From positions 62,001 to 126,000 of the forward strand of contig NZ_QTPP01000017.1 in assembly GCF_003853415.1 (NCBI RefSeq): a stretch of 64,000 nucleotides of DNA, in the 5' to 3' direction. The DNA is from Burkholderia sp. Bp9142. Its GTDB lineage: Bacteria; Pseudomonadota; Gammaproteobacteria; Burkholderiales; Burkholderiaceae. The translations under genes were made by a program, and so were the position numbers. The notes under the pieces were generated by a model, which saw only the letters and a list, made by a program, of their open reading frames with translations, did no database searches and was not told the origin of the DNA. Below are positions 50,607 through 58,818 of the stretch, in pieces. Every line of letters begins with the position of its first letter. Positions within the stretch are counted from its first letter, which is position 1.

Positions 50607-51557
50607 TTACGTGTACGCGATCGACCGGTCGCGCCCGAGCCGCTTCGCGCGATAGAGCGCGGTGTCGGCCTCGTTGACGAGCACGTCGGACGTCGGCGCG
50701 CCCGCCGTCGCGCTCGCGCCGCCGACGCTCGCCGTCACCGGCACGCTGACGCCTTCCGCGTCGACCGGCGTGCCGCCGATCGCGTCGCGCACCTTGTCGG
50801 CCACCCGCATCGCCTCGTCGAGATTCGTGCAGGGCAGCAGCAGCGCGAATTCCTCGCCGCCGAAACGGCCGAAGGTATCCTGCGCGCGCACGATCGACGC
50901 AACGCGGCGCGCCGTCTCGCGCAATACCGCGTCGCCGGCCGCATGCCCGAACCGGTCGTTGATCGTCTTGAAGTGGTCGAGGTCGAACAGCAGCACCGAC
51001 AGGTCGCCGCCGTAGCGCTGCCAGCGCGCGAACTCGTCACCGAGCCGCGTTTCGAAGAAACGACGATTCGCGATGCCGGTGAGGCCGTCGCGATTCGCAT
51101 GTTCGCGCAGCTTCGCGACCGCCTCCTCGCGCTCGCGCTGCATCACGCTCACGTGCGTGACGTCCGAGATCGTCACGCAGACGGCCTCGACTTCGCGCCC
51201 GCGCGTGAGCGGCATGAACGTGCAGTCCTGCTGCATGTAGTCGACGCCGCCGGTGATCGGCCGGTCGTGCTCGAAGCGAAACAGGTAGGGCCGCTGCTCC
51301 CACGAGCTGAACGCGAAGCTGCCGAGCTGGAACACGCTCTCGAGCTTGCGCTCGAGCCACGCGCGCGGCAGCGCCGGAAAGCAGTCGAACAGGTTGCGGC
51401 CGATCACGTCGGCAGCCGGGATGCCGCTGTGGTCCTGCATGAAGCGATTCCACATCAGCACGGTCATCGTGCGGTCGAGCACGAACAGGCCGAAGCCCAC
51501 CCGTTCGATCACGAGGTCGCTCAGCGACGCGGCGGTGGAGGTGGCGATAGCAGTCAT
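50607..51557 (-). CDS. PAS-GGDEF diguanylate cyclase
   Basis: The 316-residue cytoplasmic protein has a PAS domain (VIERVGFGLFVLDRTMTVLMWNRFMQ to about residue 135) and a GGDEF domain with active site RFGGEEF and an inhibitory RxxD site (RAQD). It makes c-di-GMP. The start overlaps the stop of the CheC-like gene by 4 nt (ATGA), placing it third in a response regulator/CheC/cyclase operon. The PAS ligand is unknown. Confidence 0.92.
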   Translation of the reverse strand: MTAIATSTAASLSDLVIERVGFGLFVLDRTMTVLMWNRFMQDHSGIPAADVIGRNLFDCFPALPRAWLERKLESVFQLGSFAFSSWEQRPYLFRFEHDRPITGGVDYMQQDCTFMPLTRGREVEAVCVTISDVTHVSVMQREREEAVAKLREHANRDGLTGIANRRFFETRLGDEFARWQRYGGDLSVLLFDLDHFKTINDRFGHAAGDAVLRETARRVASIVRAQDTFGRFGGEEFALLLPCTNLDEAMRVADKVRDAIGGTPVDAEGVSVPVTASVGGASATAGAPTSDVLVNEADTALYRAKRLGRDRSIAYT

Positions 51558-52180
51558 AGCGCGGACAGCAACGCGTCGAGCGCATCGCCCATCAGCCGGA
51601 TCGAATCCTCGGCCATCAGCATCACGAAATGTGCACGGAACGCATGATCCTCGAGTCCGAAATTCACTTCGAGCAGCAGCGCGACGTTCCATGCGAGCGC
51701 GTGCGGCTGGAACACGTCGTCGAACGACACGTTCGCGCCGAGCAGCCCCGGCGGGAAGAACACGGGCTTGCGGCCGAGCTCGTCGAGGATCGACGCGACG
51801 CACGCGCTCATCAGCACGTTCGCGACGTCGAACACGACTTCGTCCTGCGTTGCCATGCCGGCATACACGCCGTCGCCGAACGTGCGATCCATCAGCGACA
51901 TCAGCCGCGCGACGCCCGCGCTGCGGCACAGCACGATCGCCTCGCCCTTGATGTCGGAACGGAAGCCCTGGCGCACGGCCGTCACGTTCTCGTGGATGCC
52001 CGTCATCTCGCGCAGCGCGTCACCCGCATCGGCGGCCTTCACGACGCGCACGCGCGGTACCGACAGTTCGATGAAATGTCCGAGCAGCAACGCGAGCCGT
52101 GCGGCGGCGCGGCCCATCGCGAGGTTGGCGATCTCCTGCAACGCATCGCGTTGCTCCGCCGTGAACACCGATTCAGGCAT
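51554..52180 (-). CDS. CheC/CheX-like phosphatase-family protein
   Basis: The 208-residue protein has two helices with the CheC signature: LQEIANLAMGRAAARL (ExxN complete) and FDVANVLMSACVASI (DxxN, with Asp replacing the first Glu). CheC proteins dephosphorylate CheY-type receivers, and the adjacent gene encodes such a receiver. The ATG at 52180 is chosen because AAGGAG lies about 10 bp upstream, inside the end of the response-regulator gene; an ATG at 52189 is also in frame. Confidence 0.83.
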   Translation of the reverse strand: MPESVFTAEQRDALQEIANLAMGRAAARLALLLGHFIELSVPRVRVVKAADAGDALREMTGIHENVTAVRQGFRSDIKGEAIVLCRSAGVARLMSLMDRTFGDGVYAGMATQDEVVFDVANVLMSACVASILDELGRKPVFFPPGLLGANVSFDDVFQPHALAWNVALLLEVNFGLEDHAFRAHFVMLMAEDSIRLMGDALDALLSAL

Positions 52181-52541
52181 ACAACCCATACTCCTTGAGA
52201 ATGGGCAGCAATGCCTCCGACGTCACGGGCTTGGCAACGAATGCGATCGCGCCCAACTCGCGCACGCGTGCTTGCGCCTGCGGCTGGATATCGGCGGATA
52301 CCACGATCACGAACGTGTTCAGATCTTCGTGGCGCAGTGTCTCCAGCACCTGATAGCCGTTCATGTCGGGCATCGTCAGGTCCAGAAACATCACGGAAGC
52401 TTTGCCGTCACGATAGAGCGCCAGGGCCTCGCGACCATTCGCCGCATACGCGACATCGACGTCCCAGTCTCCCGGCAGTGCCTTTGTCAGAAGTTTGCGA
52501 GCGAGCAAGGAATCGTCGGCGATCACGATCGGCAAAGGCAT
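52173..52541 (-). CDS. Stand-alone CheY-like response regulator
   Basis: The 122-residue receiver has the acidic pocket IVIADDS, phospho-Asp in VMFLDLTMPDMNG at about residue 54, Thr/Ser position VIVVSADIQ and Lys in FVAKPV. It has no output domain. It is first in the operon with the CheC-like and diguanylate cyclase genes, so its phosphorylation state probably feeds into c-di-GMP output rather than flagellar motors. The kinase could be the divergent hybrid kinase next door. Confidence 0.92.
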   Translation of the reverse strand: MPLPIVIADDSLLARKLLTKALPGDWDVDVAYAANGREALALYRDGKASVMFLDLTMPDMNGYQVLETLRHEDLNTFVIVVSADIQPQAQARVRELGAIAFVAKPVTSEALLPILKEYGLYA

Positions 52542-53017
52542 GGCGGCGAAGCGGTATACGGAATGGTCTCTCTCGCGTTAACGACCGCGCGGCGCGTTTC
52601 TTGAGGCGCCACACGATCAAAGCGCGGCAGCCACCGTGCGGCCGCGCGCGGGCGCCGCGGCACGTGGCACGCGACACACCGCGCCGCAAAACGCCGGCGG
52701 GCGCATATATCTGTCATAGGGAAAGCAAGGCGCGATTCTCGGAGTAAACCGGAGGCGGTGCAACTCGCCATTTCCACCATTTCGAACAGAATCGATCCGA
52801 TTGCCCGGTATTCCGAAAACAGCCGCGACCATTTTTGAGATAAGCACGCAAAATTTTTCTTTGTGTACGTTTGCGCTGCCGGATTCATAGCGTTTTCAAA
52901 CTTTCAATCCGCCCCTGTCGGAATCATCAGGTTGCCCGTCCGTGCCGGGGTGCGGCGGGCGGGCGCAACTCGTTTATGATTGAACACCTCAGCCTGACCC
53001 GCTTTCTTCCTTCTTCA
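52542..53017. other. Intergenic region between divergent signalling genes
   Basis: This stretch of about 475 bp lies between the response-regulator operon and the hybrid kinase. It has an AT-richer core around 52730-52900, which suggests promoters in both directions, but I cannot assign a clear -35/-10 pair or operator. The kinase frame is open from 52871, so part of it could be coding if an earlier start is used. Confidence 0.4.
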
Positions 53018-55258
53018 ATGACGTCCGAACGTCCCGCCGACTCCCGCCCGCCTGCCTCCCCACCTGCCGACGACTGGCAGGATGACGGCAGCTATGCGTC
53101 CGGCGCGCCCGAGCACGATTTCGCGGTCCGGCGCGTGACGCTGATCGTGCTGCTGATCGCGGCGATCGTGCTGCCGTGCATCTACGTGTCGGTCATGGCG
53201 TACAACGACCTGAAGGCACGCGAAGCCGCGGCGAGCGACGTGACGATGCGTACCGTGCGCGTCGCCGAGGAGCATGCGCTCAAGGTGTTCGACCTGAGCG
53301 AGACGCTCGATGCGCGCATCGTCGACCTCGTGCAGGACATGGACGACGCCACCGTGCGCCGCCAGGAATCCGACATCCACGACGCGCTGAACACGATCGG
53401 CGGCGGCTATCCGCAGGTGGCCGCGGTGTCGATCTTCGGCGCGAGCGGGATGCTGCTCGCGAACAGCCTCTACTATCCGGCGCCCTATGCATCGATCGCG
53501 AACCGCGACGACTTCGCCGGCATTCGCGACGGCAAGGTCATCGAACACATCTCGCGGCTGATGATGGGGCCGCTCAAGCTCGAGAACATTCCCGTGTTCA
53601 ACACGGGCGTCGCGCGACGCCATAGCGACGGTTCGTTCGCCGGGATGGTGTCGATCGCGCTGAAGTCGTCGTATTTCAATGCGTTCTACCGCGACCTCCT
53701 CGGCGGCGCCGCCACGCCGATGACGATGGCACTCGCACGCTCCGACGGCGCGGTGATCGCGTCGTATCCGCCGCCGCCATCGCTCGCGCACACCGATCGC
53801 ACGGCCACGTTCGGCAACGCGCGCAACGATCCGCGCGCGGGCGTCGTGCGCGTGCGCCACGACGGCGCCAGCGAGATCGTCGCGTACCGCCAGGTCGGCA
53901 GCTATCCCGTGTACGTGACCTGCGCGTACCGCACGTCGGCGATCTGGCGTGAATGGTACGAACACCTGAGCGTGCTGTTCATCTCGATGTTCGCGCCGTC
54001 GATCGCGCTGTGGTCGGTGATCTGGCTGTCGCTGAAGCGGCTGAAGGCGGAAGAGGAGGCCTGGGACCGCTGGCAGGCGGAAGCGTCGATGCGGCGCTCG
54101 ATCGAATCGGCATACCGGCAGTCGCGCAAGATGCAGGCGCTCGGCAACCTGGTCGGCAGCGTCGCCCACGACTTCAACAACCTGCTGATGATCATCTCGA
54201 GCAACGTGCAGATCGTGCGGCGACGCGGCGTCCAGCATCTCGACAAGGAACTCGGCGCGATCGAGCGCGCGCTGAAGAACGGCCAGTCGCTCACGCGCCA
54301 GTTGCTCGGCGTCGCGCGCAAGCAGCCGCTGCACAACGAGACGATCGACATCGGCCAGTGGCTCGGCACGTGCCGCGAGCTGCTGAAGACGTCGCTCGGG
54401 TCGAAGTCGTCGCTGGTCGTCGCGATCGAACCCGGTGTATGGCCGATCCGGGTCGACGTCGCGGAGCTCGAACTCGCGGTGATCAATCTCGCCGTCAACG
54501 CGCGCGACGCGATGGCGATCGGCGGCCGCTTCACGGTCGGCGCGCGCAACGTGACGCTGCGCCGCGACGACGGCTTTCCGCTGACCGGCGACTTCGTGCA
54601 GATCTCGCTCGACGATACGGGCTCGGGCATGGCGCCCGACGTGCTCGCGCGCGCGTTCGAGCCGTTGTTCACGACGAAGGCGCAGGGCATGGGAACGGGG
54701 CTCGGACTCCCGCAGGTGTTCGCGTTCTGCGAGCGCTCGGGCGGCCTCGCGACGATCGACAGCGCGGTCGGCGCCGGCACGTCGGTGCGCCTCTACCTGC
54801 CGCGCGCACGCGTCGAGGACATCGTCGCACGGCCGCAGGCCGTCGCGCACGACACGGGCGCGCTCGCGGGCCTGCACGTGCTGCTGGTCGAAGACAACAG
54901 CGAAGTTGCGGCCGGCACCGAAGCGCTGATCACGCTGCTCGGCCACCGCGTCACCTATGCGCCTACCGCCGACGACGCGTTGCGCCTGATCGAGGGCGCG
55001 GCCGCGAACGACGCATTCGACCTGGTGATCTCGGATATCCACATGCCGGGCTGCCTGAACGGCATCGATCTCGCCGAAGCGATCGACAAGCGGCCGGGAA
55101 AGCTGCCCGTGATCCTGGTCACGGGTTACGCGGAAGAACTCGACCGCACGCGCACCGTCAACGTGCGCGTGCTGTCGAAGCCGTTCGACATCGCGCTGCT
55201 CGACGAGATCCTGCTCGGCATCCGCGAAGCGCGCGATGCGCGGCACGCCGGCGCCTGA
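53018..55258 (+). CDS. Hybrid sensor histidine kinase with C-terminal receiver
   Basis: From ATG 53018 the protein is about 746 residues. A disordered Pro-rich N-terminus is followed by a membrane helix (LIVLLIAAIVLPCIYVSV), a periplasmic Cache-like domain of about 270 residues and a second helix (VLFISMFAPSIALWSVIWL). The phospho-His helix has SVAHDFNNLLMIISSNVQI, then an ATPase domain (NLAVNARDAM, DTGSGM, GTGLGLPQV) and a receiver (VLLVEDNSEVAAG; Asp in LVISDIHMPG; Lys in LSKPFD). The HDFNN type often lacks a simple cognate regulator. ATG 52976 is an alternative start; neither has a clear ribosome-binding site. Confidence 0.9.
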   Translation: MTSERPADSRPPASPPADDWQDDGSYASGAPEHDFAVRRVTLIVLLIAAIVLPCIYVSVMAYNDLKAREAAASDVTMRTVRVAEEHALKVFDLSETLDARIVDLVQDMDDATVRRQESDIHDALNTIGGGYPQVAAVSIFGASGMLLANSLYYPAPYASIANRDDFAGIRDGKVIEHISRLMMGPLKLENIPVFNTGVARRHSDGSFAGMVSIALKSSYFNAFYRDLLGGAATPMTMALARSDGAVIASYPPPPSLAHTDRTATFGNARNDPRAGVVRVRHDGASEIVAYRQVGSYPVYVTCAYRTSAIWREWYEHLSVLFISMFAPSIALWSVIWLSLKRLKAEEEAWDRWQAEASMRRSIESAYRQSRKMQALGNLVGSVAHDFNNLLMIISSNVQIVRRRGVQHLDKELGAIERALKNGQSLTRQLLGVARKQPLHNETIDIGQWLGTCRELLKTSLGSKSSLVVAIEPGVWPIRVDVAELELAVINLAVNARDAMAIGGRFTVGARNVTLRRDDGFPLTGDFVQISLDDTGSGMAPDVLARAFEPLFTTKAQGMGTGLGLPQVFAFCERSGGLATIDSAVGAGTSVRLYLPRARVEDIVARPQAVAHDTGALAGLHVLLVEDNSEVAAGTEALITLLGHRVTYAPTADDALRLIEGAAANDAFDLVISDIHMPGCLNGIDLAEAIDKRPGKLPVILVTGYAEELDRTRTVNVRVLSKPFDIALLDEILLGIREARDARHAGA

Positions 55259-55301
55259 CCCGCGGCACGCGGTCCGGCGCCGATAGCGGGAAGTACGGCG
55301 A

Positions 55302-55856
55302 TCAGGCCGACTTCAGCATACGTACCCAGTCGACGTAGCGGTCGACGAAGCCCTGCAGGAACTTGCGCGTGTCCTCGCTGACGATCTGGCCCTGGTCGTC
55401 GATGCGCGCCGGGTCATGCTTGATGAACATTTCCGGCTGCCCGAGCGTCTTCACGTCGAGATACGCGAGCACGTTGCGCAGGTGCTGTTGCGCGAGCGCG
55501 GTGCCGGTCGCACCCGGCGACGTGCCGAGCACCGCGCCCGGCTTGCCGGACCACGAGTTGTGCCCCCACGGGCGCGAGCCCCAGTCGAGTGCGTTCTTCA
55601 GCACGCCCGGAATCGAGCGGTTGTACTCGGGCGTGACGAACAGCAGCGCGTCGGCGGCTTCGATCGACTGCTTGAAGCGCTTCGCGACTTCCGGAAAGTC
55701 TGCGTCGTAGTCCTGGCTGTACAGCGGCAGTTCGCCGATCTCGACGAATTCGAACGCGAAATCGGCAGGGGCGAGCGAGATCACGGCGTGCGCGAGCGCG
55801 CGATTCGAGGAACTGCGACGCAGGCTGCCGACGACGACTGCAACACGATAGGACAT
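55302..55856 (-). CDS. NADPH-dependent FMN reductase (flavodoxin-like quinone/azo reductase)
   Basis: The 184-residue protein has the FMN phosphate loop VVGSLRRSSSNRALA and the ring-binding TPEYNRSIPGVLKNALDW motif of the NADPH-dependent FMN reductase/ChrR family. It reduces quinones, FMN or metals such as chromate in the cytoplasm. AAGGAG precedes the ATG at 55856. It converges with the hybrid kinase gene. Its upstream region holds the DnaA-box-like sites at 55970-56004. Confidence 0.92.
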   Translation of the reverse strand: MSYRVAVVVGSLRRSSSNRALAHAVISLAPADFAFEFVEIGELPLYSQDYDADFPEVAKRFKQSIEAADALLFVTPEYNRSIPGVLKNALDWGSRPWGHNSWSGKPGAVLGTSPGATGTALAQQHLRNVLAYLDVKTLGQPEMFIKHDPARIDDQGQIVSEDTRKFLQGFVDRYVDWVRMLKSA

Positions 55857-56225
55857 GGCTTTCTCCTTCCGGTGAGTGAGGAATCGGATCGATTGATTCG
55901 GGTCAGGCAACAAAGGTCTGTTTATAGGCAAGCCAGCCCGCGAACCGCCCCACGGGGCCGGCCGGCCGACTTTCCACAAGGTTTTCCACAGAAATTGTGG
56001 ATAACTTGACCGTTATGATCTGATGTTACAAACCGCCCGCATCGGGATTTCGCAGCGCGCGACGCGGGTTCCGGCAAGCATAGCGCAGCGCGCCGGCCGG
56101 CTTCAGAATTCGTGACGGAACATGCGTTGCAGCACGACGTCGCTCCCAGTAAGCTGCTCGCACCGCGACGCGTCCGCCCGCTGGCGCACGCGATCGCTTC
56201 CGCTTCGTAAGGCTCCCGACCTGCC
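55857..56225. other. Intergenic region with DnaA-box-like sites
   Basis: This 369-bp gap between divergent genes has no gene of its own. Its AT-rich section at 55970-56030 carries three sites resembling the DnaA box; the rest is GC-rich and featureless to my eye. Confidence 0.6.
55970..56004. promoter_or_regulatory. Cluster of DnaA-box-like sequences
   Basis: TGTGGATAA at 55996-56004 is an exact TTATCCACA box on the minus strand. TTTTCCACA at 55982-55990 has one mismatch and CTTTCCACA at 55970-55978 has two. The second and third sites form an inverted pair 5 bp apart. They might mediate DnaA control of the FMN reductase or sigma-factor gene, or be a minor part of the replication region 6-7 kb away. 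Confidence 0.5.
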
Positions 56226-56822
56226 ATGCCGTCCGCGTACGACAACCCCGCCTATCTCGCGCAACTGCGGCACGACCTGCTGCGCTTCGCGCGACTCCAG
56301 CTACGCGATGCCGATGCGGCCGAGGATGCCGTGCAGGAAGCGCTGACCGCCGCGTGGTCGCACGCGGGCGAGTTCGCGGGGCGGTCCGCGCACAAGACCT
56401 GGGTATTCGGGATCCTGCGCAACAAGCTGATCGACATCCTGCGCATGCGGCAGCGGACGGTGAGCCTGTCCGCGCTCGATGCGGAGCTCGACGGCGAATC
56501 CGCGCTCGATCGCGAGCTGTTCAAGGAAAACGGGCATTGGGCCGCGCACGCGAAGCCGCGGCCGTGGCCGCGCCCCGAGACGGTATTGCAGCAACAGCAG
56601 TTCTGGACACTGTTCCAGGTCTGCCTCGACCATCTGCCGGAACACATCGGGCGCGTATTCATGATGCGCGAATTCCTCGATGTCGAGATCGCCGACATCT
56701 GCAGCGAGCTGACGTTGACGACGAACCATTGCAGCGTGCTGCTGTACCGGGCGCGCACGCGCCTGCGCACCTGCCTCAGCGAACAAGGACTGACGACCGA
56801 AGATGCTGCCGGGGAAATGTAG
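56226..56822 (+). CDS. ECF-type RNA polymerase sigma factor
   Basis: The 198-residue protein has region 2 (LLRFARLQLRDADAAEDAVQEALTAAW, then KTWVFGILRNKLIDILR) and region 4 (VFMMREFLDVEIADICSELTLTTNHCSVLLYRARTRLR). It should direct RNA polymerase to a stress or envelope regulon not visible here. Its end overlaps the next gene by 20 nt. That gene encodes a zinc-finger protein, the usual arrangement for an ECF factor and its anti-sigma partner. Confidence 0.9.
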   Translation: MPSAYDNPAYLAQLRHDLLRFARLQLRDADAAEDAVQEALTAAWSHAGEFAGRSAHKTWVFGILRNKLIDILRMRQRTVSLSALDAELDGESALDRELFKENGHWAAHAKPRPWPRPETVLQQQQFWTLFQVCLDHLPEHIGRVFMMREFLDVEIADICSELTLTTNHCSVLLYRARTRLRTCLSEQGLTTEDAAGEM

Positions 56823-57039
56823 GGACGTGACGCGACTGCTGTCGGATGCGCTCGACCGGTCCTTGACGCTGCATGAGCGCATGCAGGTGCGCGTGCATCT
56901 GCCGACTTGCAGCGGATGCCGGGCGTATCGCGGGCAGATCGCGCTGCTGCGGGCGGCGGCGCATGCGGCGGCGGGGCGGGGTGCGGGGGATGAAGCGGAC
57001 GGCGATCGGGATGAGTCGTCGGGCGACGGGCAGGGCTGA
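56803..57039 (+). CDS. Zinc-finger (zf-HC2 type) putative anti-sigma partner
   Basis: The 78-residue protein has HLPTCSGCRAY preceded by ERMQVRVH, giving the HxxxCxxC zinc site of zf-HC2/anti-sigma domains. It has no membrane segment. The C-terminal 25 residues are low-complexity Gly/Asp/Glu. It starts inside the sigma-factor gene, so expression is coupled. It is much shorter than membrane-bound anti-sigma factors; a ZAS-like soluble regulator is the best reading. Confidence 0.75.
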   Translation: MLPGKCRDVTRLLSDALDRSLTLHERMQVRVHLPTCSGCRAYRGQIALLRAAAHAAAGRGAGDEADGDRDESSGDGQG

Positions 57040-57517
57040 GTTGCCGACGTCGGTGTGCGGTCAGGCGTTGCAGCGGGCGATGTCGTTGTTGACGTCGAAG
57101 GGTTGACGCTGGAGGTGGCTCGCGGGCATCGAATACGGGCTGCTCGCTGCGCGGCGTCGGAAGGCGTTCGCGGTGTGCGAATTCAGTGGGGCGATCCGGC
57201 GCGTCCTGTGATAACCGCTTCGAGCGGCTCATTTGGCGGCTGCGGGCAGCGCAGCCACGGTGGACGGTTGCGGTTGCGGTACTCGAATTCAGCCGGCCGA
57301 TCCCGACGCGTTGATTGTCGCTGTGAGCGGCCGATGGTTATCGCGGCCGCGGTGGTCGGTTGCGGCTTGCGGCTTGCGGCTTGCGGCTTGCGGCTTGCGG
57401 CTTGCGGCTTGCGGCTTGCGGCTTGCGGCTTGCGGCTTGCGAATTGCGAATTCAGCCACTCATTCCCGGCGCGGTCACGCCGGGATGATGCGATAAGAAA
57501 AATACACCGAACAAGAA
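57040..57517. other. Intergenic region with simple repeats, no gene seen
   Basis: About 480 bp between convergent genes. Besides the 7-bp tandem array at 57362-57438 it has GCGGTT repeats near 57265-57280 and two GAATTC-containing stretches. Open frames across it are produced by the repeats and lack start signals. Confidence 0.6.
57362..57438. repeat. Tandem repeat, 11 copies of GCGGCTT
   Basis: Eleven perfect 7-bp units are followed by two degenerate GCGAATT units to 57452. Because 7 is not a multiple of 3, all frames read through in rotation. This is a probable variable-number tandem repeat prone to slippage. Confidence 0.97.
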
Positions 57518-57877
57518 TTATTCGAAGAGCGCGCGCACCGACTCGGGCGGCCGGCCGATGGCGGCCTTGCCTCGATACACGACGATCGGACGCTGCAACA
57601 GAATCGGATGGGCGGCGATCGCTTCGTAGGCCTCCGCATCGGTCAGACTCGCGCGCGCCAGATCCATCGTCTTGTACGCTTCCTCGCCGTCGCGAAGCAT
57701 GTCGCGCACCGGGCACCCAAGCTGACGATGCAGCGTTTCCAGGTCCTTGGCCGTCGGCGGCGTCTTCAGATACTCGACGACATTCACCGACGTGCCGGTG
57801 GTGTTCAGCGTCTCGACCAGTGCGAGGGTCTCGCGGGACTTCGAGCAGCGGGGGTTGTGATAGATCGTGATCATCAT
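57518..57877 (-). CDS. arsC: Arsenate reductase, glutaredoxin-coupled ArsC family
   Basis: The 119-residue protein has the catalytic Cys in YHNPRCSKSRETL at about residue 11, the segment LGCPVRDMLR and the basic C-terminal PIVVYRGKAAIGRPPE, as in ArsC of the E. coli plasmid type. It reduces arsenate to arsenite using glutaredoxin. No arsenite pump or arsR is nearby, so it is a chromosomal orphan, and a different thiol reductase role (the YffB-like branch) cannot be excluded. Start codons at 57877 and 57874 are equally plausible. Confidence 0.87.
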   Translation of the reverse strand: MMITIYHNPRCSKSRETLALVETLNTTGTSVNVVEYLKTPPTAKDLETLHRQLGCPVRDMLRDGEEAYKTMDLARASLTDAEAYEAIAAHPILLQRPIVVYRGKAAIGRPPESVRALFE

Positions 57878-58027
57878 TCAGGCCAGGATGGGAGAGGCCC
57901 GTATTGTAGCCAGTCTGGTTGCGGGCGCTTCGGTGAGGGTGGCGCACGTGAGGAAAGGGGAATTGAAGACTCGCGTGACGTGTGGGGCGCGTCGATGGTG
58001 CTGCCGAACGCGCAACGCGCTTGATCC

Positions 58028-58043
58028 GTTTATGCGCATAAAG
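58028..58043. other. parS site 1
   Basis: GTTTATGCGCATAAAG: perfect 14-bp palindromic core TTTATGCGCATAAA, ParB centromere site of the secondary-chromosome type. Confidence 0.9.
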
Positions 58044-58168
58044 TGCGTTGCGCGGGCGATTACCTGAGCCGTCTTCGCTGGCGAATAGCGGACGGGGAAT
58101 AACGACGCATCGCAATGGCGAGTGCAAGCCGCGCCCCGGGCGCCGCATTCCGGTTGATCGATCGTTGG

Positions 58169-58184
58169 CTTTATGCGCATAAAG
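58169..58184. other. parS site 2
   Basis: CTTTATGCGCATAAAG: fully palindromic over 16 bp, same core as the other sites; the outer pair is C/G instead of G/C. Confidence 0.9.
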
Positions 58185-58350
58185 CTGTCTCTTCCCCGTG
58201 GTGGGAAGGGCCACCAACATCGCGGCCGACCTGCGCACTTCGATGCCTCGCGTGATCAGCGGTGCGATAGCGTTGGTGTCGGGGACATCGTCGCGGGTCG
58301 ACTTTGGCCTGCCAACGTGCGACCGCTAACGGCCGCAGATCCTCTCGATG

Positions 58351-58366
58351 GTTTATGCGCATAAAC
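58351..58366. other. parS site 3
   Basis: GTTTATGCGCATAAAC: fully palindromic 16-bp consensus copy. Confidence 0.92.
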
Positions 58367-58504
58367 ATTGGAGATGGCCAGCGCTTTGTTGCGGCACACG
58401 ACGCGTATCGCGACTATCGCGTCGGCCTGAGCGGGCAGAATTCGTCATCCGGACACGGGCTCAAGCGAGGACTCCAACTCGTAGAGGTTCGCCGGCGCCG
58501 CGGA

Positions 58505-58520
58505 GTTTATGCGCACAAAC
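58505..58520. other. parS site 4 (variant)
   Basis: GTTTATGCGCACAAAC: one base (T to C in the right arm) breaks the palindrome; probably a weaker ParB site. Confidence 0.82.
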
Positions 58521-58701
58521 TCCGCCTTCACCAAAGCAGCGCCCTCCGTCAACGAAGGGAAGGGCAGGTCCGGATACATCGCAACGATCGGCATCTCGAA
58601 CACGATCCCGAAACGTCAGCCGGGGCGAATATCCCTCCACTCATCATCGACTCCCCGCAATCTCGCCTCCAGCCGATCCAGCCATCCGGCATCCCCCATC
58701 C

Positions 58702-58717
58702 GTTTATGCGCATAAAC
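58702..58717. other. parS site 5
   Basis: GTTTATGCGCATAAAC: consensus copy, 47 bp upstream of the -35 box of the parA promoter. Confidence 0.92.
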
Positions 58718-58757
58718 CGGATAGCCCGAATGGCTAACGCGTAGCTGGTGAACGACA

Positions 58758-58770
58758 ATTTCATTGAAAT
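58758..58770. promoter_or_regulatory. Small palindrome at the parA promoter (ATTTCA-T-TGAAAT)
   Basis: A perfect inverted repeat that includes the -35 box. It is a candidate autoregulatory site for the partition operon, though this short ParA lacks an N-terminal HTH, so another protein such as ParB would have to bind. Confidence 0.4.
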
Positions 58771-58791
58771 ATAAATATCGTCCTGTAGAAT
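58764..58791 (+). promoter_or_regulatory. Sigma-70 promoter of parAB
   Basis: TTGAAA (58764-58769), a 16-bp spacer and TAGAAT (58786-58791) precede the parA start by about 27 bp. Both boxes differ from consensus by one base. It is the best promoter match seen in the window. Confidence 0.7.
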
Positions 58792-58818
58792 TCCAACGAC
58801 CAAAAACAGGAGTGAAAA

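Larger units (their letters stand above)
57878..58818. other. parS-bearing region upstream of parA
   Basis: About 940 bp with no gene that I can support. It contains five of the six parS sites and the parA promoter. Several open frames run through it, but the repeated peptide words in them (MRIK, YAHK) are just the parS sequence translated. Confidence 0.85.

Noticed and set aside
55970-56004. Main replication origin at the DnaA-box-like cluster
   Set aside because: No dnaA/dnaN genes or AT-rich array; the initiator, iterons and parS sites place the origin near 62-63.6 kb.
57183-58238. A 351-codon minus-strand frame across the 7-bp repeat, arsC and parS sites
   Set aside because: It overlaps arsC in another frame and reads a 7-bp repeat as repeated peptides; no start signal.
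58171-58744. Several short overlapping frames with repeated peptides such as YAHK and FMRIN
   Set aside because: The repeated peptides are translated parS palindromes; no ribosome-binding sites or coding bias.
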